DNA of 64,000 nucleotides, from assembly GCF_004682015.1 (NCBI RefSeq), contig NZ_SMLM01000003.1, positions 1-64,000 of the forward strand. Reading direction: 5' to 3'. Below are positions 55,306-64,000 of this stretch, in pieces. Position 1 is the first letter of the stretch, and every line of letters begins with the position of its first letter. Source of the stretch: Ramlibacter henchirensis. GTDB lineage: Bacteria > Pseudomonadota > Gammaproteobacteria > Burkholderiales > Burkholderiaceae_C. The position numbers and the translations under genes were made by a program. The notes beneath the pieces were generated by a model. The model was given only the letters and a program-made list of their open reading frames with translations. It was not told the origin of the DNA and ran no database searches.

Positions 55306-56141
55306 AGCCGGCCCAGCGCCTGGACCTTCCAGGCCAGCCAGAACTTGCGCAGCGGCGTCAGGCTCACGCGCTGGTGCAGCACCCTGAAGTCGTCGGCCTC
55401 GATCTCGCGCAGCAGCGTGCGGTAGATGCTGGCCATCATCAGGCCCGGCTTCTGGTTGCGCCGGTCTTCGGCCGGCAGCAGCGCCAGCGCTTCGTCATAC
55501 AGCCGGTGCGCGCGTTGGGCCTGGAAGCGCATCAGCTCGGTGAACCGCTCCGAGTACTTGCGCTGCACGACCTCGTGCGCCTTCACGTCGAACTGCTGCA
55601 TCTCGTCGATCGGCAGGTAGATGCGGCCGCGCATCGCGTCCTCGCCGACGTCGCGGATGATGTTGGTCAGCTGGAAGGCGAGGCCGAGCTTGTGCGCGTA
55701 GTCGGTGGTGCCCGGCTGCGTCTGGCCGAAGATGCGCGCGGCCACCTCGCCCACCACGCCGGCCACGAGGTGGCAGTAGCGCTCGAGCGAAGGAAAGTCC
55801 AGGTAGCGGGTCTGCTCCAGGTCCATGCGGCAGCCCTGGATGACGGCCTGCAGCTGCCGCTCCTCGATGCCGAACTCGCCCGCGAGCGGCATCAGCGCGC
55901 GCATGACCGGATGCTGCGGATCGCCCGCGAACGAGCGCGCCACCTCTGTCTGCCACCAGGCGAGCTTGGTCTGCGCGACGCCCGGGTCCTGCACCTCGTC
56001 GACCACGTCGTCCACCTCGCGGCAGAACGCGTAGAAGGCCGTGATCGCGGCGCGCCGGCGGGGCGGCAGGAAGAGGAAGGCGTAGTAGAAGCTGCTGCCC
56101 GAACCTGCCGCCTTCTCCTGGACGTATTGCTCCGGGGTCAT
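55302..56141 (-). CDS. hpnD: Presqualene diphosphate synthase
   Basis: 279 residues, trans-isoprenyl diphosphate synthase head-to-head family. Aspartate-rich motifs FCREVDDVVDE and NIIRDVGEDA bind magnesium and farnesyl diphosphate. It condenses two farnesyl diphosphates. Ten bases downstream of hpnC. Confidence 0.95.
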   Translation of the reverse strand: MTPEQYVQEKAAGSGSSFYYAFLFLPPRRRAAITAFYAFCREVDDVVDEVQDPGVAQTKLAWWQTEVARSFAGDPQHPVMRALMPLAGEFGIEERQLQAVIQGCRMDLEQTRYLDFPSLERYCHLVAGVVGEVAARIFGQTQPGTTDYAHKLGLAFQLTNIIRDVGEDAMRGRIYLPIDEMQQFDVKAHEVVQRKYSERFTELMRFQAQRAHRLYDEALALLPAEDRRNQKPGLMMASIYRTLLREIEADDFRVLHQRVSLTPLRKFWLAWKVQALGRL

Positions 56142-56151
56142 CGGGCGATTG

Positions 56152-57000
56152 TCACATCCGCACCATGCGCGCCCCGATGACGAGAACGTCGAGCGGCCCG
56201 AGCCTGGGCCGGTGCCGGAAGGTGTCGAAGCCGAGGGCTTCGATCCTGTCCAGGATGCGCAGGCCGCCTTGCACCACGGCTCGCAGCTCCCATCCCGCGC
56301 GGCCCGGCACCCGATGCACGAGCGGCGCGCCTTCGAGCATCAGGCCGCGGGCCCACGCGCATTCGGCTTCCAGCAACGCCGCGCGTTGCGCTGCGGGCGA
56401 CGCAGCGGGCGCGATCGGATCGACGCCGTGTTCGAGGCAGTCCGCATCGGGCAGGTAGCGGCGGCCGCGCGCAAGGTCCTGCCCGACGTCCTGCCAGAAG
56501 TTGATCAGCTGCAGCGCGGTGCAGACCGCGTCGCTGCGGGCGAGGGACGTCGCGTCCGAGACGCCATAGAGGTGCAGCATCAGACGTCCGACGGGATTGG
56601 CGGAGCGCCGGCAGTAGTCCAGCAGTTCCGCCCGGTCCGCATAGCCGGCGCCGTCGCGCGTCTTCACCACGTCCTGCTCGAAGGCACTCAGGAGGTCGAG
56701 GAGCGCGGAGACGGGCAGTTGCCATTCGGCCAAGGCACGCGCGAGGGGGCCGAAGACCGCAGGCCAGCGGTCCGAAGGCGGGCGGCCGGCTGCGATGGCA
56801 TGCAAATCCGCGCGGTACGCAGCCAGCTCATCAAGCCTGTTTTGCGGTGAGGCATCGCCCTCATCCGCCAGGTCATCCGCGGTCCGTGCGAACCAGTAGA
56901 TGGCGGCGACGGCGGGCCGCAGGCGCGGCGGGCACAGCCAGGAAGCGACCGGAAAGTTCTCGTAATGGTCGACGGGCCGGGCCCGGTGCAGAGCAGTCAC
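56152..57000 (-). CDS. hpnC: Hydroxysqualene synthase
   Basis: 282 residues from GTG 57000. It converts presqualene diphosphate to hydroxysqualene. Motifs FARTADDLADEGD and INFWQDVGQDLARGR. A GTG at 57039 extends the frame but would lie at or before the predicted transcription start, so GTG 57000 is preferred. First gene of hpnC-hpnD-hpnE, which makes squalene; the hopene cyclase is not in the window. Confidence 0.93.
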   Translation of the reverse strand: MTALHRARPVDHYENFPVASWLCPPRLRPAVAAIYWFARTADDLADEGDASPQNRLDELAAYRADLHAIAAGRPPSDRWPAVFGPLARALAEWQLPVSALLDLLSAFEQDVVKTRDGAGYADRAELLDYCRRSANPVGRLMLHLYGVSDATSLARSDAVCTALQLINFWQDVGQDLARGRRYLPDADCLEHGVDPIAPAASPAAQRAALLEAECAWARGLMLEGAPLVHRVPGRAGWELRAVVQGGLRILDRIEALGFDTFRHRPRLGPLDVLVIGARMVRM

Positions 57001-57016
57001 GGGGCCGGATTCTCGC

Positions 57017-57046
57017 TTGACAAGGGCCGGAGGTTGCACTTAGATT
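57017..57046 (+). promoter_or_regulatory. Sigma-70 promoter of the RND efflux operon
   Basis: TTGACA (57017-57022), 18 bases, TAGATT (57041-57046). The start would be about 57053, inside the operator-like repeat. Confidence 0.65.
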
Positions 57047-57069
57047 ACTAACCAGTCAGTCATTAGCAA
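57042..57069 (-). promoter_or_regulatory. Probable hpnCDE promoter
   Basis: Minus-strand TTGCTA (57064-57069), 16 bases, TAATCT (57042-57047). The start would be near 57035. It overlaps the efflux promoter face to face. Confidence 0.5.
57047..57060. promoter_or_regulatory. TetR-type operator candidate
   Basis: ACTAACCAGTCAGT matches its own reverse complement at 10 of 14 positions and lies in a longer CTAA..TTAG-flanked segment up to 57066. Such ACTNAC..GTNAGT sites are typical of TetR/AcrR-family repressors of efflux pumps. It overlaps both divergent promoters. No repressor gene is adjacent. Confidence 0.5.
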
Positions 57070-57092
57070 CGCTTCTCCCCGGGATTCCACCT

Positions 57093-58259
57093 ATGCGCCT
57101 GCCTACCGCCCGCCCGCGGCTGCTGTTGCCGCTGCTGCTCGCAGCCACCCTCGCGGCCTGCTCCAGGCCGGAGCCCGCGCCCGAACCCATCCGCTCGGTC
57201 AAGGTCGTGACCGTGGGGACCAGCACCTACGGTTCGGCCTACGAATTCGCGGGCGAGGTGCGGCCGCGCCTCGAATCGCGCCTGGGGTTCCGCGTCGCCG
57301 GGAAGATCGTCCAGCGACAGGCCGAAGTCGGCCAGCGCGTGCGGCCCGGGCAGGTGCTCGCGCAGCTCGATCCGCAGGACTACCGCCTGGCGGCGGACGC
57401 CGCCCGTGCGCAGGTGGCGGCGGCCACGACCAACCGCGACCTGGCCGCGGCGGACTTCAAGCGCTATGCGACCCTGCGCGACCAGAACTTCATCAGCGGC
57501 GCGGAACTGGAGCGGCGCGAGAGCACGCTGAAGGCGGCCCAGGCGCAGCTGGAGCAGGCGCAGGCGCAACTCACGACGCAATCCAACCAGGCCGGCTACA
57601 CGCGGCTGGTTGCGGACGTGTCCGGCGTGATCACCGCCATCGAGGCGGAACCCGGCCAGGTGGTGAGCTCCGGCGCGCCCGTGGTGCGCATCGCGCAGGA
57701 CGGCCCGCGCGACGTGGTGTTCGCCGTGCCCGAGGACAAGGTGACCGCGATCCGCCCGGGCTCCGAGGTACGCGTGCGCGTCTGGGCCAATGGCGAGAGC
57801 GTGTCGGGCAAGGTCCGCGAAATCGCCGCCACCGCCGATCCCGTCACCCGCACGTATCCCGTGAAGGTGTCGCTCGAAGCTTCGGTCCAGCCGCCGCTGG
57901 GCGCGACCGCCTACGTGTCACCGCAGTCGCTCAGCCAGGCCGGCACGCAGGTGATCAAGCTGCCGACCAGCGCGCTGCGGCAGGACGGGCGGGAAACGGC
58001 CGTGTGGGTGCTCGATCGCTCGAGCATGACGGTTCGCTCGCAGCCGATCCGGATCGCCACCGCGGACGGCAACGAAGCCGTGGTCGCGGGCGGGCTGGAG
58101 CCCGGCACGCTGGTGGTCTCCGCGGGCGTGCATGTGCTCGCGCCGGGGCAGAAGGTGCGCATCTACGAAGAGCGCGCAGGCTCGCCGAATGGCGTCGCCA
58201 CGCAGGCGGACAGCGCCTCGATCACCGCCGCCGCGGCGCGGCCGGTCACGACCAAGTGA
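57093..58259 (+). CDS. RND efflux periplasmic adaptor lipoprotein
   Basis: 388-residue membrane-fusion protein. Lipoprotein signal ending LAACS; the barrel-sandwich/lipoyl half LGFRVAGKIVQRQAEVGQRV, alpha-hairpin (about 95-160) and beta-barrel follow. It links the RND pump at 58267 to an outer-membrane channel that is not encoded here. The substrate is unknown. Confidence 0.93.
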   Translation: MRLPTARPRLLLPLLLAATLAACSRPEPAPEPIRSVKVVTVGTSTYGSAYEFAGEVRPRLESRLGFRVAGKIVQRQAEVGQRVRPGQVLAQLDPQDYRLAADAARAQVAAATTNRDLAAADFKRYATLRDQNFISGAELERRESTLKAAQAQLEQAQAQLTTQSNQAGYTRLVADVSGVITAIEAEPGQVVSSGAPVVRIAQDGPRDVVFAVPEDKVTAIRPGSEVRVRVWANGESVSGKVREIAATADPVTRTYPVKVSLEASVQPPLGATAYVSPQSLSQAGTQVIKLPTSALRQDGRETAVWVLDRSSMTVRSQPIRIATADGNEAVVAGGLEPGTLVVSAGVHVLAPGQKVRIYEERAGSPNGVATQADSASITAAAARPVTTK

Positions 58260-58266
58260 GGCGGCC

Positions 58267-61200
58267 ATGAGGGACGACGACACGCCGCCCGCGCGCGGCT
58301 TCAATCTCTCGCGCTGGGCCCTGGAGCACCCGGCGCTCACGCGCTACCTGATGGTGGTGCTGATGGTGCTGGGCTTCGCCGCCTACTTCCAGCTGGGGCA
58401 GGACGAAGACCCGCCGTTCACCTTCCGCGCGATGGTGGTGCGCACGAACTGGCCCGGCGCGACGGCGCAACAGGTGGCCGAGCAGGTGACGGACAGGATC
58501 GAGCGGACGCTGCAGGAGGTGCCGTACGCCGACATCATCCGCAGCTACTCCAAGCCGGGCGAGTCGCAGATCATTTTCCAGATCAAGGACTCGTCGAAGC
58601 CCTCCGAGGTCGCCAACGTCTGGTACACGGTGCGCAAGAAGATCGGCGACATGCGCCAGACGCTGCCCGCGGGCATCCAGGGGCCGTTCTTCAACGACGA
58701 ATTCGGCGACGTCTACGGCGTGATCTACGCGCTCAAGGCCGATGCGGGCTTCAGCTACGCCGAACTCAAGACCTTCGCCGACGACGTGCGCCAGCAGCTG
58801 CTGCGCGTGCCCGACGTCGCCAAGGTCGAACTGTTCGGCGTGCAGGACGAGAAGCTCTACGTCGAGGTCTCGCAGAAGCGGCTGGCCCAGCTGGGCCTCG
58901 ACCTGAACCAGGTGCTCGCCCAGCTCGGGCAGCAGAACGCGGTGGAGCCGGCCGGCGCCGTGCAGACGCCGCTGGACGTAGTGCAGGTGCGCGTGGGCGG
59001 CCAGTTCCAGGCAGTCGATCAGCTTACGGCGATGCCGATCCGCGGCAGCTCCGGCAACCAGCTCAAGCTGGGCGACATCGCGGAGATCAAGCGGGCCTAC
59101 GTGGATCCGCCGCTGGTGAAAGTCCGCCACGACGGGCAGGAAGTGATCGCGCTGGGCGTGTCGATGACCAAGGGCGGCGACATCATCGAGCTGGGCCAGT
59201 CGCTGCGCGCCGCGTTCAACCGCATCGAGGACGGACTGCCCGCGGGCGTCCGACTGGTGCAGGTTCAGGACCAGCCGCGCGCGGTGGCCACGTCGGTCAA
59301 CGAGTTCGTGCGGGTGCTGGTCGAGGCGGTGATCATCGTGCTGGCCGTGAGCTTCATCGCCCTGGGCCTGCACAAGCGCCCGAACGCCGCCGCGCTGCCG
59401 CTGTGGAAGCGCTGGTACGTGGACATGCGCCCCGGCCTGGTGGTCGGCATCACCATCCCGCTGGTGCTGGCCGTCACCTTCCTGGCCATGAATTACTGGG
59501 GCATCGGGCTGCACAAGATCTCGCTGGGCTCGCTGATCATCGCGCTGGGCCTGCTGGTGGACGACGCCATCATCGCGGTCGAGATGATGGTGCGGAAGAT
59601 GGAGGAGGGCTACGACAAGGTCCGGGCCGCCACCTTCGCGTATGAGGTCACCGCGATGCCGATGCTCACCGGCACGCTGATCACCGCCACCGGCTTCCTG
59701 CCGATCGGCATGGCCCGCTCCACGGTGGGCGAGTACACGTTCGCCATCTTCGCCGTGACGGTGATCGCGCTGGTGCTCAGCTGGTTCGTCTCGGTCTACT
59801 TCGTGCCTTACCTCGGCACGCTGCTGCTCAAGGCCAAGCCCGTGTCCAGCGAGCACCACGAGCATTTCGACACGCCGTTCTATCGCACGTTCCGCCGCAC
59901 GGTGGACTGGTGCGTGGAACACCGCTGGCTCACGATCGGTGCGACGCTGCTGGTGTTCGCGCTGGGCATCGTGGGCATGGGCAAGGTGCAGCAGCAGTTC
60001 TTCCCGGATTCGAGCCGGCCGGAGATCCTCGTCGCGCTGTGGTCGCCCGAGGGCACGTCGTTCACCGCGAACGAGGAAGTGGCCAGGCGGGTCGAAGCGC
60101 GCCTGAAGCGTGAGTCCGGCGTTACGACGGTCAGTACCTGGGTGGGCTCGGGCGTGCCGCGCTTCTACCTGCCGCTGGACCAGGTCTTCCCGCAGACCAA
60201 CGTGTCGCAGCTGATCGTGATGCCGCAGGACCTGAAGACGCGCGAGAAGCTGCGGGTCGCGCTGCCCGCGCTGCTGGCGACCGAGTTCCCGGAGGTGCGA
60301 GGCCGCGTCACGCTGCTGCCCAACGGCCCGCCGGTTCCGTATCCGGTGATGTTCCGCGTGGTCGGAACCGACCCGGCGGTGCTGCGCGGCTACGCGGACC
60401 AGGTGAAGGAAGCGATGCGCGCCAGCCCCAACACGCGCGGCGTCAACGACAACTGGAACGAGGCGGTGAAGGTGCTGCGGCTGGAGATCGACCAGGCCAA
60501 GGCCCGCACCCTGGGCGTCACCAGCCAGTCCATCGCGCAGGCCTCGCGCACCATCCTGTCCGGCACGCCGGTGGGGCAGTACCGCGAAGGCGACAAGCTG
60601 ATCGACATCGTGCTGCGCCAGCCGCTGGACGAGCGCAACGCGATCACCGACATTGGCAACGCCTACCTGCCGACTGCGTCGGGCAAGTCGATCCCGCTGA
60701 CGCAGATCGCCAAGCCGGTGTTCACCTGGGAGCCGGGCGTGATGTGGCGCGAGGGCCGCAGCTACGCGATCACGGTGCAGAGCGACATCGTCGAAGGCCT
60801 GCAGGGCGCAACCGTCACGAATGAGCTGCTGCCCCAACTGCGCGAGCTGGAGAAGAAGTGGACGCCGGGCTACCAGATCCAGGTGGCGGGTGCGGTGGAG
60901 GAGAGCTCCAAGGGCTCTTCGTCGATCTCGGCGGGCGTTCCCGTCATGCTGTTCATCACCTTCACGCTGCTGATGCTGCAGCTGCATAGCTTCAGCCGCG
61001 CCATGCTGGTCTTCCTGACCGGCCCGCTGGGCATCGCGGGCGTGGCGGGCGCGCTGCTGGTGCTGGATCGGCCGTTCGGCTTCGTGGCGCTGCTGGGCGT
61101 GATCGCGCTCATGGGGATGATCCAGCGCAACTCGGTGATCCTGATCGACCAGATCGAGCAGGACCGCAGCCGCGGCGTGCCGGCGTGGGAGGCCATCGTC

Positions 61201-61404
61201 GAATCGGCGGTGCGAAGGCTGCGGCCGATCGTGCTGACGGCGGCGGCCGCGGTGCTGGCGATGATTCCGCTCTCGCGGTCCGTGTTCTGGGGGCCGATGG
61301 CGGTCGCGATCATGGGCGGGCTGATCGTCGCCACCGTGCTCACCCTGCTGGCGCTGCCGGCGATGTACGCGGCCTGGTTCCGCGTGAAGCGCCCCGGCGG
61401 CTGA
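58267..61404 (+). CDS. RND-family efflux permease
   Basis: 1045 residues, 12 helices in the AcrB-like layout with two large periplasmic loops. The proton relay LLVDDAIIAVEMM in TM4 is intact. N-terminal FNLSRWALEHPALTRYLMVV and GVYGVIYALKAD place it with the heavy-substrate HAE-1-like group found in many Burkholderiales with two-gene operons. A basic cytosolic loop (HKRPNAAALPLWKRWYVDMR) lies between TM2 and TM3. Starts at ATG 58267, seven bases after the adaptor stop. Confidence 0.94.
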   Translation: MRDDDTPPARGFNLSRWALEHPALTRYLMVVLMVLGFAAYFQLGQDEDPPFTFRAMVVRTNWPGATAQQVAEQVTDRIERTLQEVPYADIIRSYSKPGESQIIFQIKDSSKPSEVANVWYTVRKKIGDMRQTLPAGIQGPFFNDEFGDVYGVIYALKADAGFSYAELKTFADDVRQQLLRVPDVAKVELFGVQDEKLYVEVSQKRLAQLGLDLNQVLAQLGQQNAVEPAGAVQTPLDVVQVRVGGQFQAVDQLTAMPIRGSSGNQLKLGDIAEIKRAYVDPPLVKVRHDGQEVIALGVSMTKGGDIIELGQSLRAAFNRIEDGLPAGVRLVQVQDQPRAVATSVNEFVRVLVEAVIIVLAVSFIALGLHKRPNAAALPLWKRWYVDMRPGLVVGITIPLVLAVTFLAMNYWGIGLHKISLGSLIIALGLLVDDAIIAVEMMVRKMEEGYDKVRAATFAYEVTAMPMLTGTLITATGFLPIGMARSTVGEYTFAIFAVTVIALVLSWFVSVYFVPYLGTLLLKAKPVSSEHHEHFDTPFYRTFRRTVDWCVEHRWLTIGATLLVFALGIVGMGKVQQQFFPDSSRPEILVALWSPEGTSFTANEEVARRVEARLKRESGVTTVSTWVGSGVPRFYLPLDQVFPQTNVSQLIVMPQDLKTREKLRVALPALLATEFPEVRGRVTLLPNGPPVPYPVMFRVVGTDPAVLRGYADQVKEAMRASPNTRGVNDNWNEAVKVLRLEIDQAKARTLGVTSQSIAQASRTILSGTPVGQYREGDKLIDIVLRQPLDERNAITDIGNAYLPTASGKSIPLTQIAKPVFTWEPGVMWREGRSYAITVQSDIVEGLQGATVTNELLPQLRELEKKWTPGYQIQVAGAVEESSKGSSSISAGVPVMLFITFTLLMLQLHSFSRAMLVFLTGPLGIAGVAGALLVLDRPFGFVALLGVIALMGMIQRNSVILIDQIEQDRSRGVPAWEAIVESAVRRLRPIVLTAAAAVLAMIPLSRSVFWGPMAVAIMGGLIVATVLTLLALPAMYAAWFRVKRPGG

Positions 61405-61463
61405 GCCTCTGCGGGCCGAGCCGGTGCCCGCCTAGGGTTTAAAATCGCGGACTGACCGAATTC

Positions 61464-61501
61464 GGGCGGGCGGCCGGTGTTCCATTCCGGGCCGCCCGCC
61501 C
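61464..61501 (+). terminator. Long inverted repeat upstream of tRNA-Leu
   Basis: GGGCGGGCGGCC (61464-61475) and GGCCGCCCGCCC (61490-61501) form a perfect 12-bp stem with 14-base loop, followed by TGCTTTTGG. It may terminate the efflux operon. A TAAAAT -10-like element at 61439-61444 lies before it, so it could instead be in the tRNA precursor leader. Confidence 0.55.
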
Positions 61502-61513
61502 TGCTTTTGGACC

Positions 61514-61600
61514 GCGCGGGTGGCGAAATTGGTAGACGCACCAGGTTTAGGTCCTGACGCCTTCACCGGCGTGTCGGTTCGAGTCCGACCCCGCGCACCA
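61514..61600 (+). tRNA. tRNA-Leu(UAG)
   Basis: 87-nt class II tRNA. GCGCGGG pairs with CCCGCGC, discriminator A, CCA encoded. Anticodon loop TTTAGGT gives TAG, reading CUA and related codons. Variable arm and GGTTCGAGTCC T arm are present. tig starts 25 bases later, so the two may share a transcript. Confidence 0.97.
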
Positions 61601-61625
61601 CGATTGAAACCTCTAGAGACCCACC

Positions 61626-62936
61626 ATGGCCGTGAACGTTGAAACCCTCGACAAGCTCGAACGCAAGATCACGCTGACGCTGCCCGCCGACGCGATCAAG
61701 TCCGAAGTCGACTCCCGCCTCAAGCGCCTGGCGCGCACCGTCAAGATGGACGGCTTCCGTCCCGGCAAGGTGCCGATCAACGTGGTGGCGCAGCGCTACG
61801 GCTACTCGGTGCACTACGAGGTGATGAACGACAAGGTGGGCGAGGCCTTCGCCCAGGCGGCCAACGAAGCCAAGCTGCGCGTCGCCGGCCAGCCGAAGAT
61901 CACCGAGAAGCAGGAAGCGCCCGAGGGCCAGCTGGCCTTCGATGCGATCTTCGAGGTGTTCCCCGACGTCAAGATCGGCGACCTGTCCACCGCCGAAGTG
62001 GAGAAGCTCTCCGCCGAGGTGAGCGATGCCGCCATCGACAAGACGCTGGACATCCTGCGCAAGCAGCGCCGCACCTTCGCGCAGCGCGCGCAGGACGCGT
62101 CGGCGCAGGACGGCGACCGTGTCACCGTGGACTTCGAAGGCAAGATCGACGGCGAGACGTTCCAGGGCGGCAAGGCCGAGGACTTCCAGTTCCTGGTCGG
62201 CGAGGGCCAGATGCTCAAGGAGTTCGAGGACGCCGTGCGCGGCATGAAGTCCGGCGAGAGCAAGACCTTCCCGCTGGCCTTCCCGGCCGACTACCACGGC
62301 AAGGACGTGGCCGGGAAGACGGCCGATTTTCTGGTGACCGTCAAGAAGATCGAGGCCGCGAAACTGCCGGAGGTGAACGAGGACCTGGCCAAGTCGCTGG
62401 GCATCGCCGAAGGGACCGTGGAAGGCCTGCGCGCCGACATCAAGAAGAACCTGGAGCGCGAGGTCAAGTTCCGCCTGCTGGCGCGCAACAAGAACGCCGT
62501 GATGGACGCGCTGGTCTCGAAGGCCGAGCTCGACCTGCCCAAGAGCAGCGTGCAGGCCGAGATGGACCGCATGGTCGAAGGCGCGCGCGCCGACCTGAAG
62601 CAGCGTGGCGTGAAGGACGCCGACAAGGCGCCGATCCCCGACGACCTGTTCCGCCCGCAGGCCGAGCGCCGCGTGCGACTGGGCCTGGTGGTGGCCGAAC
62701 TCGTTCGCGCCAACAACCTGCAGGCCAAGCCGGAGCAGATCCGCGCGCACGTGGAAGAGTTGTCCGCCAGCTACGAGAAGCCGGCCGAGGTGGTGCGCTG
62801 GTACTACAGCGACAACCGCCGCCTCGCGGAGGTCGAGGCCGTCGTCATCGAGAACAACGTCACGGAGTTCGTGCTCTCCAAGGCCCAGGTCAAGGACAAG
62901 CAGATCTCCTTCGACGAGCTGATGGGGCAGGGCTGA
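61626..62936 (+). CDS. tig: Trigger factor
   Basis: Ribosome-bound chaperone of 436 residues. N-terminal ribosome-binding domain with the signature [12 protein letters not shown]-type isomerase domain (about 150-245, [15 protein letters not shown]), C-terminal helical chaperone arms. First gene of the tig-clpP-clpX group; a strong terminator follows, so clpP has largely separate transcription. Confidence 0.97.
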   Translation: MAVNVETLDKLERKITLTLPADAIKSEVDSRLKRLARTVKMDGFRPGKVPINVVAQRYGYSVHYEVMNDKVGEAFAQAANEAKLRVAGQPKITEKQEAPEGQLAFDAIFEVFPDVKIGDLSTAEVEKLSAEVSDAAIDKTLDILRKQRRTFAQRAQDASAQDGDRVTVDFEGKIDGETFQGGKAEDFQFLVGEGQMLKEFEDAVRGMKSGESKTFPLAFPADYHGKDVAGKTADFLVTVKKIEAAKLPEVNEDLAKSLGIAEGTVEGLRADIKKNLEREVKFRLLARNKNAVMDALVSKAELDLPKSSVQAEMDRMVEGARADLKQRGVKDADKAPIPDDLFRPQAERRVRLGLVVAELVRANNLQAKPEQIRAHVEELSASYEKPAEVVRWYYSDNRRLAEVEAVVIENNVTEFVLSKAQVKDKQISFDELMGQG

Positions 62937-62966
62937 CGAGGGCGGCTCGGAGCCGTCACAAACGCC

Positions 62967-63018
62967 GGGGCCTGGTGCCGGGACTTGCAGTCCGGCGCGC
63001 AGGCCCCATGTCTTTTTT
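62967..63018 (+). terminator. Terminator after tig
   Basis: GGGGCCTG (62967-62974) and CAGGCCCC (63000-63007) enclose an inner GCCGG/CCGGC hairpin, followed by ATGTCTTTTTT. The clpP start is 37 bases further on; I see no clear heat-shock promoter in between. Confidence 0.8.
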
Positions 63019-63054
63019 GGCTACAGTAAGAGCCGCACTTCAGAGATTCCCCCA

Positions 63055-63663
63055 ATGAGCTCACTAGACACCCAGGGCCTCGGCATGATCCCGATGGTCA
63101 TCGAGCAGTCCGGCCGCGGCGAGCGGTCCTACGACATCTATTCGCGCCTGCTCAAGGAGCGCGTGGTGTTCCTGGTCGGCCCGGTCAACGACCAGACGGC
63201 CAACCTGGTGGTGGCGCAACTGCTGTTCCTCGAGAGCGAGAACCCCGACAAGGACATCTCGTTCTACATCAACTCCCCGGGCGGCAGCGTGAGCGCCGGC
63301 ATGGCGATCTACGACACCATGAACTTCATCAAGCCGGACGTGTCCACGCTGTGCACCGGCATGGCCGCCAGCATGGGCGCCTTCCTGCTGGCCGCCGGGG
63401 CGAAGGGCAAGCGCTTCTCGCTGCCGCATTCGAAGATCATGATCCACCAGCCCCTGGGCGGCATGCAGGGCCAGGCCACCGACATCGAGATCCACGCCAA
63501 GGACATCCTCAAGACCCGGGCGCTGCTGAACAAGATCCTGGCGGACAAGACCGGCCAGCCGCTCGAGCGCATCGAGCGCGACACCGAGCGCGACTACTTC
63601 CTGTCGGCCGAAGAGGGCAGGGAATACGGCCTCGTCGACCAGGTCATCGCCAAGCGGCCCTGA
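63055..63663 (+). CDS. clpP: ATP-dependent Clp protease proteolytic subunit
   Basis: 202 residues. Catalytic triad S106 (GMAASMGAF), H131 (MIHQPLGG) and D180 (TERDYFLSA). Fourteen subunits form the degradation chamber used by ClpX and ClpA. The N terminus has a short propeptide-like extension, as in E. coli. Confidence 0.98.
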   Translation: MSSLDTQGLGMIPMVIEQSGRGERSYDIYSRLLKERVVFLVGPVNDQTANLVVAQLLFLESENPDKDISFYINSPGGSVSAGMAIYDTMNFIKPDVSTLCTGMAASMGAFLLAAGAKGKRFSLPHSKIMIHQPLGGMQGQATDIEIHAKDILKTRALLNKILADKTGQPLERIERDTERDYFLSAEEGREYGLVDQVIAKRP

Positions 63664-63717
63664 GCGCCCCTTCCGCTTTCACCGACGCCCTTGCACGCCC
63701 GGTTGCGGTAGAGCAAC

Positions 63718-63742
63718 GGCGTCTCCACTGACAGGAGGCGCC
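63718..63742 (+). promoter_or_regulatory. Intergenic hairpin between clpP and clpX
   Basis: GGCGTCTCC and GGAGGCGCC form a 9-bp stem (one G-U) with ACTGACA loop. No T-tract. TTATCATTG at 63756-63764 contains a possible -10 for clpX. Function unproven. Confidence 0.4.
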
Positions 63743-63793
63743 GCGGGACCTTTGGTTATCATTGAAATTCCACGCGACGGAAAGCGCACCCCC

Positions 63794-64000
63794 ATGGCCG
63801 ACAAGAAGGGCTCATCCAGCGAGAAAACGCTTTACTGCTCGTTTTGCGGGAAGAGCCAGCACGAGGTGAAGAAGCTCATCGCAGGCCCATCTGTCTTCAT
63901 CTGCGACGAGTGCATCGACCTTTGCAACGAGATCATCCGCGACGAGCTTCCCGCGGGTGAGGAGCAGCGCGAGGCGCGCGGCGACCTGCCCACGCCCACC
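63794..64000 (+). CDS. clpX: ATP-dependent Clp protease ATP-binding subunit ClpX (5' part)
   Basis: The first 69 residues of ClpX are present; the gene continues past the window. The N-terminal zinc-binding domain is complete: C15, C18, C37 and C40 ([25 protein letters not shown]). This domain binds adaptors and substrates and delivers proteins to ClpP. Confidence 0.96.
   Translation, partial: MADKKGSSSEKTLYCSFCGKSQHEVKKLIAGPSVFICDECIDLCNEIIRDELPAGEEQREARGDLPTPT

Noticed and set aside
63008..63054. Sigma-32 heat-shock promoter for clpP
   Set aside because: No CTTGAA-type -35 or CCCCAT-type -10 at proper spacing was found.

Overview
The window is high-GC DNA densely packed with genes. Its gene content and order fit a betaproteobacterium of the Burkholderiales, most likely Comamonadaceae (Ramlibacter or Variovorax-like). 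Pointers are the many tripartite tricarboxylate (Bug/TctC) receptors, a large DUF349 protein, glyA-nrdR next to type IV pseudopilins, tRNA-Leu-tig-clpP-clpX, and hpnCDE without a nearby cyclase. No insertion sequence, prophage, rRNA operon or CRISPR array is visible. The assignment to a family is an inference.

Layout. 0-4.3 kb: two tandem FimT/GspH pseudopilins, convergent nrdR-glyA behind a clear ZTP riboswitch, and a lytic transglycosylase. 4.3-4.9 kb: a gene-poor stretch with divergent sigma-70 promoters and a candidate structured small RNA ending in a strong terminator. 4.9-19.5 kb: housekeeping genes (DUF349 protein, mtfA, lpxH, two cyclophilins, an L,D-transpeptidase and a TPR protein with similar C-terminal domains, cysS, a 3-methyladenine glycosylase, accA, tilS, an orphan Bug receptor, lysC, tRNA-Ser).

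19.7-34.6 kb: a complete aryl polyene (APE) pigment cluster in the canonical order apeC to apeR, with nearly every gene overlapping the next by 1-14 bases. It encodes a ketosynthase/chain-length-factor pair, two ACPs, ligase, dehydratases, ketoreductase, a second ketosynthase, glycosyl- and acyltransferases, thioesterase, LolA-like carrier, MMPL exporter, lipoprotein and a dedicated phosphopantetheinyl transferase. A convergent methyltransferase follows. Here the ligase and one dehydratase are fused, and the glycosyltransferase and acyltransferase are separate genes. Next to it lies a small secreted-protein gene with a one-base frameshift.

35-52 kb: four transport systems or their regulators. 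These are a TAXI-type TRAP transporter, a TctDE two-component system divergent from tctCBA, a sigma-54 activator, and a branched-chain-amino-acid-type ABC operon preceded by a good sigma-54 promoter and possible enhancer repeats. In all three transporter operons a strong hairpin lies directly after the binding-protein gene, which probably sets binding protein in excess over membrane components.

52-64 kb: ferrochelatase, a HAD phosphatase, hpnC-hpnD-hpnE (squalene from farnesyl diphosphate), a divergent two-gene RND efflux operon with an operator-like repeat between the promoters, then tRNA-Leu, tig, clpP and the start of clpX.
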